Positions 45,757-55,936 of a stretch of 64,000 bases of DNA are shown piece by piece. The stretch spans positions 210,169,406-210,233,405 of the forward strand of contig OY986439.1 in the NCBI GenBank assembly GCA_963920525.1. The letters are read 5' to 3'. Source of the stretch: Dichetophora obliterata. Lineage: Eukaryota > Arthropoda > Insecta > Diptera > Sciomyzidae. The position numbers were made by a program, and so were the translations under genes. How positions within the stretch are numbered: the first letter of the stretch is position 1; every line of letters begins with the position of its first letter. The notes under the pieces were generated by a model. It did no database searches. It was not told the origin of the DNA and saw nothing but the letters and a program-made list of their open reading frames with translations.

Positions 45757-45831
45757 GGCCTTTGTGGTCTAGTGACGAGTGCGCTGGACTATTAACCCAG
45801 AGGTCTCCGGTTTGAATCCGTGTTCGAGCAT
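45757..45831 (+). other. tRNA-Asn-like sequence, probable tRNA-derived SINE or pseudogene
   Basis: TGGTCTAGTGACGAG fits an A box and GGTTTGAATCC a B box (one mismatch from GGTTCGA). Between them CTGGA-CTATTAA-CCCAG forms an anticodon stem-loop with four of five pairs and anticodon ATT, in a CTNTTAA loop as in tRNA-Asn. The T stem pairs only three of five, and the 3' acceptor strand does not pair with the 5' GGCCTTT. A tRNA-derived repeat is more likely than a working tRNA. Confidence 0.45.
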
Positions 45832-46610
45832 GGTTACTTTTGCTTTCTTTGTTCTTTACTACATTTAGAATTAAGAAATATTTGAACCAAAAATCCACAG
45901 CTAAATTGTGGAAAATGTTGAATTAAAGGACAGGAACAACTGAGGGATTGTCGAGGTTAAGGCATAACACTAACCTCGGTTATAAGCAATTCAAATTGCC
46001 TTTCATGTTTATTCCGCCTAAACGAAAATTCACGTATGGCTTCAATCAATTCTTCCTCTAATAATCTATGCCTCTGCTTTCAGGTCAAAGACCAAACGTT
46101 GTTTGTATAAGGTACAGACCTTGGTTCTTTCATCATTTTTAAAATAAAAACAAATAAAATTCAAATAAACTCTTAACCCTTTATAGGGCAAGTGCTATTT
46201 TTTCGGAAAATATCATTTAAAGTGATGAAGATAGCTAATGATTATAATATGAAAAACCAAATTGAAAACTTATTTGTTCAACTCATTTGGATTATATTTG
46301 AAAAAAAAAAAAAAAACGAGTGACAAAACAAAATTTCTGAACACGCTTTGGGCTAAAGATTTGTATTTTTTTTCGTAAAATGTGAAAATTTTTAGCTTTA
46401 GCTAAATGTGAAAATTTTTTTTTGATAAGTTTGAAATTTTTGGAAAACGTTATTCAGGATTTTTCACAATAGCTTATCACAATATTTTGTATTTATTCTT
46501 TTTACTTTTCTGTTTTTTTGCACAACTTCAACGACCAAATGTTGTTTTATGAAAACGAACTTAATATGATTAAGTCCAAAAAAGTCTGGCTATTTTTCCA
46601 CCCTGTCTAA
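45832..46610. other. non-coding stretch
   Basis: AT-rich sequence after the tRNA-like segment; if the latter heads a SINE, its body would lie in 45832-45960. TTAACCCTTTATAGGGC at 46183 resembles a piggyBac-type end, but no partner was found. No coding frame. Confidence 0.4.
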
Positions 46611-46752
46611 TGCTATGTTCACACTGAGAGCTAAATGCGCATTGAGAAATCCACATTTACAAACGGCCCTTTACTCGTTGTGGGAGTAAAAGAGACAAAT
46701 ATATATAGTAAATGCTCTAAGTGCGCATTTAGCTTCCAGTAAGAACATAGCA
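46611..46752. mobile_element. 142-bp MITE with TAA target duplication
   Basis: The left end is TGCTATGTTCACACTGAGAG and the inverted right end TGCTATGTTCTTACTGGAAG, then CTAAATGCGCA in both. TAA flanks both sides (46608-46610 and 46753-46755), pointing to PIF/Harbinger-type insertion. It is non-coding. Confidence 0.8.
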
Positions 46753-46759
46753 TAAGAAT

Positions 46760-47350
46760 CATATTCTTCAATATTCAACTGTTACGCAAAATTTATTTAT
46801 TTGGTGCAAATGGACCATAAAGTATTTAACTAGGAACTTATTCGGCACGTTACAGTTCTGTAACACTGCCAGATAAAAGGCTAACAACCAAATTTCAAGG
46901 TTATAATTTAGAGCTTTGGGTCAAGTAATTTATGAAAGAAAGCAACAACAACAACAATTAGAGTCGATAGTACTTCGTAAGCTAAAATGCTAAAACCGGC
47001 TCTAAATAAGGAACATTTTCCAAAACGTGCAGGTATGTACGAAATGTGCCCATATTACCTCATAATACACACTATTGCCTTCTTTTCGAGTGATACATTT
47101 CTCTTTGAACCGCTAAGACTTGGCAATAATACTTTGCTTTATTAAAACAAAACGCGTTTCTTTAAAAAAACGGAACATTTTTAAAACTGTAAAAAACATT
47201 TGGAACAAGATTACATATTTTTTATCTGACACCACCACCAATACCACCACTGTCCGTTTATATTCCTAAATTTTAAATCTTTTCTTGTCTGTGCTTAAAT
47301 TTTTGTGTATTTTAAATGAATCTGTCAACTTTCAGTTGATCACAGAAGAA
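46760..47350. other. non-coding stretch, no gene seen
   Basis: Apparently unique AT-rich sequence with a (CAA)n run at about 46942. Nothing else is supported. Confidence 0.45.
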
Positions 47351-47359
47351 ACGGCATAG

Positions 47360-47530
47360 TTCTATCCTTGTTCGACCCTTGTTCGGCCCTTGTTCGGACC
47401 TTGTTCAGCCCTTAATATAAATATATGAAGCCATTTTTTATTTTTCCCCTCTATGGGGAATACTTCCATAAATCGTTGTTAATATCTATGATAATTTTTG
47501 CCGCTGATTTGCTTTCTTGAACCATAGTGA
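47360..47530 (+). repeat. GTTCGACCCTTG cluster followed by TTGAACCATAG segment
   Basis: CTTGTTCGACCC, TTGTTCGGCCC, TTGTTCGGACC and TTGTTCAGCCC follow at 12-14-bp spacing (47367-47415), then AT-rich sequence and the words ATAATTTTTGCCGCTGATTT and GCTTTCTTGAACCATAGTG (47490-47528). The association of these two words here suggests they belong to one repeat family, matching the situation around 724-1135. Confidence 0.6.
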
Positions 47531-47882
47531 ACTGTAGACATTATGCTTAGCCACTGATTTTTATTGTTAATTAATGAACATTTTATTGCGTTTCATTTTC
47601 GCTAGGTTGCTGCTGCCATTGTGCAATGCCAAGTGGCAACACAAGTGCTTTATTTAATGGTTGTCTTTGCCAAAAAGAATAGAATAGAAAAATAACAAAT
47701 TATAAAAACTAAAAAATGTCTTTACTGCTTAGAACTTGGCATGCCGCTAAAAGTGATTAAAATAAATGCTAATGACTTTCTTTCTTATGTGCTAACATTT
47801 AAGCACTATAAAATGACTTTTTTTTTTTAATTATATCGATATCATTGATGTGTGCAATTAATGCTTTTAAATTGTTTTCGCC

Positions 47883-48178
47883 ACATCTTGGCGGTAAAAA
47901 TCAAGAGTCTTTTTGCCTTAAATTTAAAAGCATTTTTATGATTTTAATAAAGATTATCTCTTAAGCTAAGCGCGTTAGATGACAAGTGAAGATAGAGCAA
48001 TTTAAGGGATTTCCATTAAAATAGTAGCCAAAACATCTTGGCGGTAAAAATCAAGTGTCTTTTACTTTAAATTTAAAAGCATTTTTATAATTTGAGTAAA
48101 GGTTATCTCTTAAGCTAAGCACGTTAAATGACAAGTGAAGATGGAGCAATTTAAGGGATTTCCATTTAAATAGTTTGG
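47883..48178. repeat. 150-bp tandem duplication
   Basis: ACATCTTGGCGGTAAAAATC starts at 47883 and again at 48033, exactly 150 bp apart, and the units stay aligned through CTCTTAAGCTAAGC, GACAAGTGAAGAT and GGGATTTCCATT. Differences are few (GAGTCT/GTGTCT, CGCGTTAGATG/CACGTTAAATG). It is a relatively recent duplication within otherwise unique DNA, with no transposon ends. Confidence 0.9.
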
Positions 48179-48209
48179 CTGAGAGGCATTCTAGAAATTA
48201 ACATTAAAA

Positions 48210-48790
48210 TTTAAATTGTTTAGTCTTTTCTGAAAAAAATTCTGCATTTTTTCTGACCTCTTCAAGAGTTCTTTTCTAAAAAAAAATGTTGACCGCAAAA
48301 TAAATCGAGTTATTTTCTCGAAAATTATGACCGCAAAAGTATAACAAATGCAGAATATTCTGACCTGTAAAATTCGGCGGTTCTTCATTCTGCTCTCTTG
48401 TAATACCAACATAAAAAAAATTATTTTGACATTAATGTTATGTGTGCTGTGACAGTTGTAAGAAGCAAAAAGTTGCAATTTTGAAAAATTTTTGAAATTT
48501 AATCAAAAACAATTTTGATCAAAGTGGTTGGTTTTAATAAAACTGAATAGCTCGATGAATGTTCGTTAAAAATTCCATGCAGTCGGCACTTTACATATTC
48601 TCAATCGTAATGCATCAGAATTCAAAACAACAGTGCATCCAATATCAAATGAAAAAAAATGTTGCATTTTTTCCGTTTTTTCTCAGCTCAAAAGAGGTCA
48701 ACATTCTGTTAATTCAGGTTAGATTCTTAAAACTTCTGAACTCTGTGAGGTCAGAAATTTTTTCAGAAAAGAATGCGCTTTTAACTTCAA
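48210..48790. repeat. weak inverted repeat, possible decayed foldback element
   Basis: TTTTCTGAAAAAAATTCTG and TTTTCTGACCTC...AGAGTTC at 48225-48270 are mirrored at 48725-48780 (TTTTCTGAAAAAATTTCTG and GACCTCACAGAGTTC on the minus strand). Two open frames (48191-48478 minus, 48559-48804 plus) lie on opposite arms and reflect the inverted sequence. Limits are unclear. Confidence 0.45.
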
Positions 48791-48799
48791 ACAAAACTA

Positions 48800-51705
48800 A
48801 TTGATATTGAAGAAATGCGCTTAAAAGTTCACATTTTTCTAAAATAGCCAATTATTTAAATTTAACACATTTTTATGCAACTTTCAATTTATCAATTGTT
48901 CAGTTTTGTGCGTAGGAAAGTAACTATAAATTCGTAAAATCTTTTTTAGGTCATACTCTTTCCAAAAAAAATGTATATTCTTATCTGTTATATTTATTTG
49001 CATTTTTGTCACTCGATTGCAACCAAGTTACTTGGATTCGTCTTCTTGCTATCTTTTCAGCAACACAGTCTTCCGCCAAATTATCGAGCAAAAAAAAAAA
49101 CAAATTACCAAAATTCAAATACTAACAACTCACTAATTCTAAATTGACTCAAAAGTTACAACGCCAGTTTTTAGGTGCGCCCAAAAATTTATTGTTTGAT
49201 ACAGTAGCCAAAATTTTAAGTGCAACAACAGCAGCCGTGAAATCATTCATGAGATTTCAACATGCAATTTGGGTCTCCAACAACTCTAAACATTTCCATT
49301 GAAGCTTTCAAAGTAATAAAAATATAGTAGCTTGCTTCCAAGAAATCAAGGAAAGTGTTTCGACGTTTGTGTAGCATAGCAATAAAATCAGAATAACAAC
49401 AACAACGAAATGTAGTTAAAGCTTATCGTTAACGGTTTTAAGTTTTGATGCTGTACTTGTGCTTGCAATAGCAAAACCTCAAGACACTCCCCAAAAAAAA
49501 CTAATTTTTATCTAAAATCTTATAGCAGGTCAGAGAAAAAAAAAATTATAATGTTTTTTGCTTTTTTCTGCACGTGCTTGGAATATTTTGATTATATTTT
49601 AAAGCTGCTGCTCCGTTGCAGTGCTTGTATTTTATTGAAACTGCAGCCTATGGAACGAAAGACTTAAGAAACGAACTTGAGAGAGTTATTTGTGTGAAGC
49701 AAATTAAAACATCTTTTTAGAACGAAAATTATTAAAAAACTTTTATTAAAATGTACACAACAAAGCTTCAAAAGCTTACAAAATTTTGCAAAAATATTTT
49801 TAAAGCTTGCATTGTTGTTGTAAATGCTTGTATTGACGCTGTAGTGTGTAATTAATTATGCATATTTTTATGAAAGAGAGATTTTGTGTAATTTTTAAAT
49901 AAATTAAAGATGATATCAATGCAAAAATACATAATGCTTACACAACTTGTAAAAATAGCAAAAAAAGGGCAAAAGTATCATGTTACAATCCTAACCGATT
50001 TGGGCAAAACAGGCAAATAATATGTATTGCAAGTGTTGATGTAAGCTTATGCTGCAGCTAAGCGCTAAAAATTTTTTTGAAACAACAGCTCAACAAAACG
50101 GTACATAGATTACAGTATTTTTAGACAAAACTGAAACAACAACAAAAACAGCAAGCAGTCTTTGACAATTTCGATTAATAATAATAATAGTAAAAAGCTT
50201 GACGGCACATTTTCAGCCATAAAAATTTATTTCAATACTCTTGGAGTTACATAAGATAAATTTGAACAATTGATCGGATTGTTGCAATATTTTTGCTAAA
50301 CATTTGTTGCCAAAAATTGCTAGAGGGCTGACCATTTATTAACACACATTAGGTAATAGCACATTAACTTAGGCTATATGTGATTTTTTCTTTTGTTTTA
50401 CATCAAATAATGATTGGCCTAAAATCATTGAGCTTTACATACTGACATTGCTATCTATGTGAAAGTATTTATGTAATACACTGAATTCTTCAGTAAATAT
50501 TCATAACGCCTTTTCATGTCACGCTTGTTAATAACATAACTCGAACTAATCTTTTAAATTCATTTTTAATGGGGGCTGCTTAACTTTAAATCATCTTTGC
50601 ATATTTAATCCATATCAAAAGAAATTGTTTTTTTTTTCACTGCTGAATTCTATTCACTACTTTTTTGTAATGAAATTGAGCTCAAGCTGTGCTAATCTTG
50701 TCTCTCTAAGCTGCTATAGCTGCGTCTGCCTCTACTTTTTCTCGCTATTTTTAGAAAAAAAAACATATCAATTTTGACGTCTGACAACTCAACAAAAGTC
50801 TAAAATTGCTTCATGCAAGAATTATTACAATCGTAAAAACTACTCTGTTATTGTTGCTGCTGCTGCTGTTTGTTGCTGCTGATGCTGTTGCTGTTGCTTT
50901 ACAAAAGCGTGACTGATATTGTTTGTCTGGCCAACAACCACTTTAAGGCAACAATGTTGTAGGGCAGCTTTTATCGTAGCGATTTCATCGTTGCAGTTCT
51001 CTCACTTTGTTTGTATTACATTGTTTACATTTTTCATGAAATTAATACTTCGATAACAGCAATGCTTAAGCATTGGCCAAGAAGTTTTGAAAATTGCTAA
51101 AACATATAAAAATATTTTTTAATAAAAGTGTTTGAATGAAATTGAAAAACTCCGTTGGCTCAAGCAGAAATAATTCAGCTTCTTTAAAATTCTACATATA
51201 TTATTTTTGCACAACCAATCGCTTTAAAAAATTTAAGTGAAAAATTCCGAATTATTTTTATGATGTCTGTAACTTTTCGATATAGTAATAAAATTAGTGG
51301 CACCTTAATTTTGGGATGTGGTAATATGACGTTCATAAAAGAACTCAAAGGTTTTCGCTCCTTTGCACAATGCAAATGCACAATGCAGTACCAAAAGATA
51401 TGAAGTTGTCTGGTCTTTATAACACTTTTCATCTTAGATTAATTGAGGTCGCTGATTTCAACATTTTTCACAGAACTTTTGAGTAAAAAGCTATGATGTT
51501 AAGTTTCATAAATTTTATTTTTGTGAACATGAAAACATAAAAATGAAAAAATTTGTAAACAAAATCAAAGAGACTTTTCTAGACTGTTTCTCGAGATCCT
51601 TTAAAATTTTTCGTAATCATTTAAGTTTTTTGTAATAATTTTATACAAAGTTGACATATTTTCACAAAAACTGAGCTTTATTTTATTCCAAACTGTAAAT
51701 AACTC
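48800..51705. other. complex unique-looking sequence
   Basis: About 2.9 kb with few transposon marks. It has a TGCTGCTGC-type microsatellite at 50850-50905, CAACAA runs, and one copy of the five-fold motif at 49653-49680. An 82-codon minus frame at 51184-51432 has no recognisable motif. No gene is supported. Confidence 0.45.
49653..49680 (+). promoter_or_regulatory. copy 5 of five-fold dispersed motif
   Basis: Plus-strand copy: GAACGAAAGACTTAAG, then AAA, then CGAACTTGA. It is preceded by GCTGCTGCTCCGTTGCAGTG at 49603. See 23973-24000. Confidence 0.45.
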
Positions 51706-51708
51706 TTA

Positions 51709-51947
51709 GGGCCAGTTTTTCAGCACGAGTTTAAACTTTAGTAAAATTAAACCAATCTTAACTCACCAAAATTGGACGTTTAAACTCGGTTTAACTAGAT
51801 ATTTTAGCATTCCTTGAAGTTAAATTAGCTTAAATTATCATATAATGTGTTTCCATTTTGCCCAAACCGAGCTTAAACTTCCAATTTTAGCGAGTTAAGC
51901 TCGGTTTAATTTGACTAGGCTTTAAACTCGTACTCAAAAACTGCCTC
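51709..51947. mobile_element. 239-bp foldback MITE with TTA target duplication, copy 2
   Basis: Same family as 43152-43386. The left end is GGGCCAGTTTTTCAGCACGA and the inverted right end GAGGCAGTTTTTGAGTACGA, flanked by TTA (51706-51708 and 51948-51950). The inner arms carry AAACCAATCTTAACTCACC and TTGGACGTTTAAAC. It is more diverged at the ends than copy 1. Confidence 0.9.
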
Positions 51948-51950
51948 TTA

Positions 51951-52860
51951 GTGCATAATAAAGTATGACGCTAAATAATACTACCCTCCTAAGTAAAAAG
52001 GTCATATCTCCATTTGAGCAGTTTTGAGATATTTAGCTTTTACGTTTTTTATCTTTCTAAGAAACTTACTAGAAGTGACCTTTTTACTTTAATCTTCCAG
52101 TCATTTGAAGTTGAAACTGTGTAATCTTAGCTAATTACAAAATTCAGAAACTCATTCACGGTTCCGAAACTGCCCTTTTCTGCATTTTCGAATTTTGGCG
52201 TTTTTGACTTTCTTTCTTAGGACGGCAGAATAGTTGAGCTTTCGTTTTGCCTTAATTAAGATTTATTCACATCTTCGGTTAGTTTTACATTTTAAATTAA
52301 TAAATTTTATTCGCATCTTCAATAAACATTTAAGCTTTGAAGCACTTTACGATTAATCGTATAAACAAAGAGATAATTATCGATATGATTATAAAAATGC
52401 ATATAAAAAAAAAACAATATTTAAAATAATAACACCAAATACATATTGATTTATTTGTTTCTACAGATGTTTTACTAAAGACGGCTTATCTTTAGTAAAG
52501 TATGGTTGAAAGATATACATACATATAATCAAATCTATAACACCGAAAAAAACTAACCGAGCTCTCCATCATTGTTGCATCGTGTATTCCATCATAAAAT
52601 AAATGATATTTTAATCCGCTAAACATTCAGGTAATTAACCAATAGATAATAATTGATAACTTACCATTAATAACAGTATCATTAGCAAGTTTACCTAAAA
52701 CTAAACCTTATCGAATGCTACACTCTAAAAATTGATTGAAAAATCTCTACAATAAAGGTTGTGAAATTTCATGACATTTATTGGCGAAAACCACGCTATG
52801 CAGCAAGTTTTTTCAATTTTGTCTAAAAATCAGCGTTTTTTTCCAAAATATGTATATTTA
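51951..52860. other. non-coding stretch, no gene seen
   Basis: AT-rich sequence with no recognisable gene or element ends. A CATACATACATA run occurs near 52515. Confidence 0.45.
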
Positions 52861-53045
52861 CTCTACTTTTCACGCTATTTTAGATTGTTTCCGCTCAGAG
52901 AGCCCTAAAATATATATTCTCTACTTTTCACGCTATTCCAGCGAGTTTTAGCTCAGAGAATTATATATTCTCTACTTTTCACGCTATTCTATCGAGTTTT
53001 AGCTCAGAGAATTCTAAAATATGTATATATTTCCCTACTTTTCAC
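52861..53045 (+). repeat. 51-63-bp tandem repeat, split by the hAT-like element
   Basis: CTCTACTTTTCACGCTATT begins at 52861, 52919 and 52970, and a fourth CCCTACTTTTCAC at 53033 is cut by the insertion. After the element, 54391-54425 continues with ACTATTTCAGCGGATTCTCG and CTCAGATAG, the rest of the fourth unit. Each unit also holds GCGAGTTTTAGCTCAGAGA. Confidence 0.85.
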
Positions 53046-54382
53046 CAGGGTTGCCATTTGTAAAGAAATTTAGTTACAAAAATTTGATAAAAAAGTCACC
53101 AAAATTAAATAAAAACTACCAAACTAAACGAACATATTTTTAAAGAAGGAAAATCAATAAAATTATAATTTTTGTTAATAAAAAACATTTATTCAACATT
53201 AAAATACTTAAAATTAATAAACAGAAATAGTCATAAAATAAATTTAGATAATATTAAGTATTACATTTTTCTTGTTTAAAATTTCTTATTTTTAATAACT
53301 AAAAATCACAAAATAAGTTAAATTCATAAAATCATTTAATTTGAACTAAAAAAAAACAAATAAATACATGTATAGAAATAGTAGAACTTTTTCCTGTTTA
53401 AAATTTATTTATTATATTAGTATAAAAATCACAAATAAGTACTAAATTCAGGTAAACGTAATTTTTTTGTCACAAAACTAAAATGATAAATTAATGGTAT
53501 TATTAAAATGATATCCTAACTTTTTTATTTGAAATAAGTAGGAACTAAAAAATTTTATCGCATTTATTGGCAATGAATATCGATTTTAAGAAAGTAAATG
53601 AATAAATACAAAGATATGGCATTTAATGTTTTCAAAAAATGATCGATTTTCTCAAGTTTAAATTTTAATTATTTTTTAATAACTAAAATCAGAAACTACA
53701 CAGGTTGCTTATCTTGTAGGATATCAATTCTAAATGCGGGCACTTATTTTAAATATAATGTAACTTTTTACCATCACCACAAGTTAAGGAGTTATGAAAA
53801 AATATGATATACAGTTCTTTTTCCAATAACTGCTCCTAAGCACAAACTATTGCAATGCATAGTATGTAAAGCTTTTGCTGATATCTTTTTACGTTTTAAA
53901 ATTTTTCATGTCATCAATTTTCGTTATTTCAAAATATATCTTGAATTATTGGCAATTTTTAGCAAGGGTAAAATGTATGCCTAAACTCCAAAGACAAAAA
54001 ATTTTTATGATTCAGACAATTCACGGTAGCAAAAATATGTTTATTATGAAAAAGTTTTAAAATTTATGATTTTTAAAGGCCATTATCTTCAAAACAAATG
54101 ATGAAAAAGAATTTGTTTACAAAAATGATTAGACCTAATTAGCCCTTTCATGAATAACTTTTCACGCGAAATCGAAAAATGTAGTTTTCATTTTTAAGAT
54201 AAACCTCAAGAACATTCAGGAAACTTAATTAAGAAAAAAACATTATAAATCTTGCAAACAAACTGATTATTTTGAATTTTTTGAAAAAACTAAAGGGAAA
54301 AAAGTTACCAAAACTATAAAAAATTACCAAGTCAAAAATTTTCTACCAAATTTGGTAATTAATTACCAAACTGGCAACCCTG
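53046..54382. mobile_element. 1.34-kb hAT-like element with exact 8-bp target duplication
   Basis: The left end is CAGGGTTGCCATTTG and the inverted right end CAGGGTTGCCAGTTTGG. CTTTTCAC occurs exactly at 53038-53045 and 54383-54390, and removal of the element restores the tandem repeat unit, which proves the insertion. Subterminal CACCAAAA/ACCAAAC and TTACCAAA words recur at both ends. The interior is AT-rich; the 61-codon frame at 53875-54060 has no transposase motif, so the element is non-autonomous. Confidence 0.92.
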
Positions 54383-54464
54383 CTTTTCACACTATTTCAG
54401 CGGATTCTCGCTCAGATAGTCCTAAAAACGCTCCAGCAGCGGTATTTTACGCTTGCCCTTAAAT

Positions 54465-54862
54465 AAACACCTCTGTTTAACGTCATATGATTTCAAAGAG
54501 TTTATTCGAATAAGTGCCAAATTATATACAACTTAAACAGTAGATTGGTCACAGCGTAATTACTCAAACCTACTGATGTAGGAAAGAGCAGCGCCTTCTG
54601 CTGAGTTATTGACTCTATACAGAGTTGATGTTGTTGCCATGTTCAAACTTACTTGAGAGACTTCACGCATTTCTAGCTTTTTTTTTATAAGCGCAGACAA
54701 GATTGGAAGAAATAATTTTAGAAGAGAGTTTTTACAAGAGAGGGAAAGAAATAATTGTAGGTGAGAGGATTCACGCATTTTTAACGATAAATATTTATAA
54801 TATTGCTTTATAAGATTTAACGACAATAAATGTAGTTGCCAGCAATTATTGTAGTTAATTCT
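54465..54862 (-). repeat. possible solo LTR of a gypsy-like element
   Basis: On the minus strand the segment starts AATTAACTACAATAATTGC then TGGCAAC, similar to the minus strand at 1010-1045. It contains TTGTATATAATTTGG (TATA-like) and AATAAACTC (polyadenylation-like) toward its end. This order suits an LTR. I could not find a second LTR, primer-binding site or target duplication, and the boundaries are approximate. The 88-codon minus frame (54560-54826) is not assigned any function. Confidence 0.3.
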
Positions 54863-55016
54863 CGTGAATTTTTGTTGGAGTGTACAAAGAAGTTTTTAAA
54901 CTGTTATTGTGTATACACTGAATACCTTGAATAATACATATAACTGTATACATTGAAAACCGAACTTTTTTTGATAAAAATATTGCTTTATTTTAATAAA
55001 TTAATGAATTTACATG

Positions 55017-55740
55017 TTATTCAAAATATTGTCCATCGCTTACAATCACTTTTTCTCATCTTTCTGGTAAGAAATGAATTCCGCGTTGGAAAAGGGCTTC
55101 GTCCTTTTGAGCCAAAAACGAATCAAGCCAATTTTTGATAACTTGCTCAGTAGTAAGGCCTATTCCAGTGAGGGCGTTTTGCATCGAGAAAATAAATGGT
55201 AGTTGGATGGCGCCAAGTCTGGTGAATATGGCAGGTGAGGTAAAACTTCCCTGCCATTATTCTCCAAGTAATTTTTGACCGATATAGCAACGTGGCATTG
55301 TCATGATGGAAAATTACTGACTCGAGCCTGGTCGAATATTCAGGCCTTTTTCCCGGCAATGCTGATCCCATCAAAAACTTATCATTATCTTAGATCTGTG
55401 TATATTCGGCTTTACACCGATGTTCCTGGTTGGCCGGGTTTCACATACGATTTCTTGGGTTTCGGGTTATCATAATGTATCCAGTTTTCGTCGCCAGTTA
55501 TTATTCGATGCAAAACGACTTTCTTTTGTAGCGTTCAAGGTGCATTTTAGACATGCAAAATCGCCTTTCGACATATCTTGGCTTCGATTCTTCTATCTGC
55601 ATGAATCCTAACGCTTTCAAACGCATGGAAATGGTTACTTGTGTCACGTCTAGTGCTTTTGCGAGCTCATCTTGCGTTTGTCAAGTGTATTCCATGCGCA
55701 GGAAGACGAAGATCGGATGCGATGATTTCATTTTTGGCAT
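55017..55740 (-). pseudogene. mariner transposase relic (DD34D type)
   Basis: The minus strand, in shifting frames, gives TQDELAKALDVTQVTISMRL (second helix-turn-helix), ITGDENWIHYDNPKPKKSY (first catalytic Asp in TGDE), VIFHHDNA (second Asp), LPYSPDLAPSNYHLFS and a final VIVSDGQYFE before the stop at 55017. These are hallmark mariner blocks in the right order and spacing. The third catalytic Asp, normally in APSDYHLF, is Asn here. Frameshifts and stops are present and the first helix-turn-helix is missing at the 5' side. The relic is inactive. The long plus-strand frames here (55275-55993) are shadows. Confidence 0.9.
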
Positions 55741-55936
55741 CAGTTTTGCTCTAGCTGTGCACGTTTTTATACAAAAAAAATATGAAGAGAAATTGCTAAA
55801 AAAAATTCACAAAATTGAAGGTGTGATAGGGTTAAGTGCACCCCAACCCCTTTTTATTTTTTTTTTTAATAACTTTTTGTGCTCGAACCGAAAATCGCCC
55901 AGGCAACATCAGTTTGCAAATCGACCCGGCCTATCG

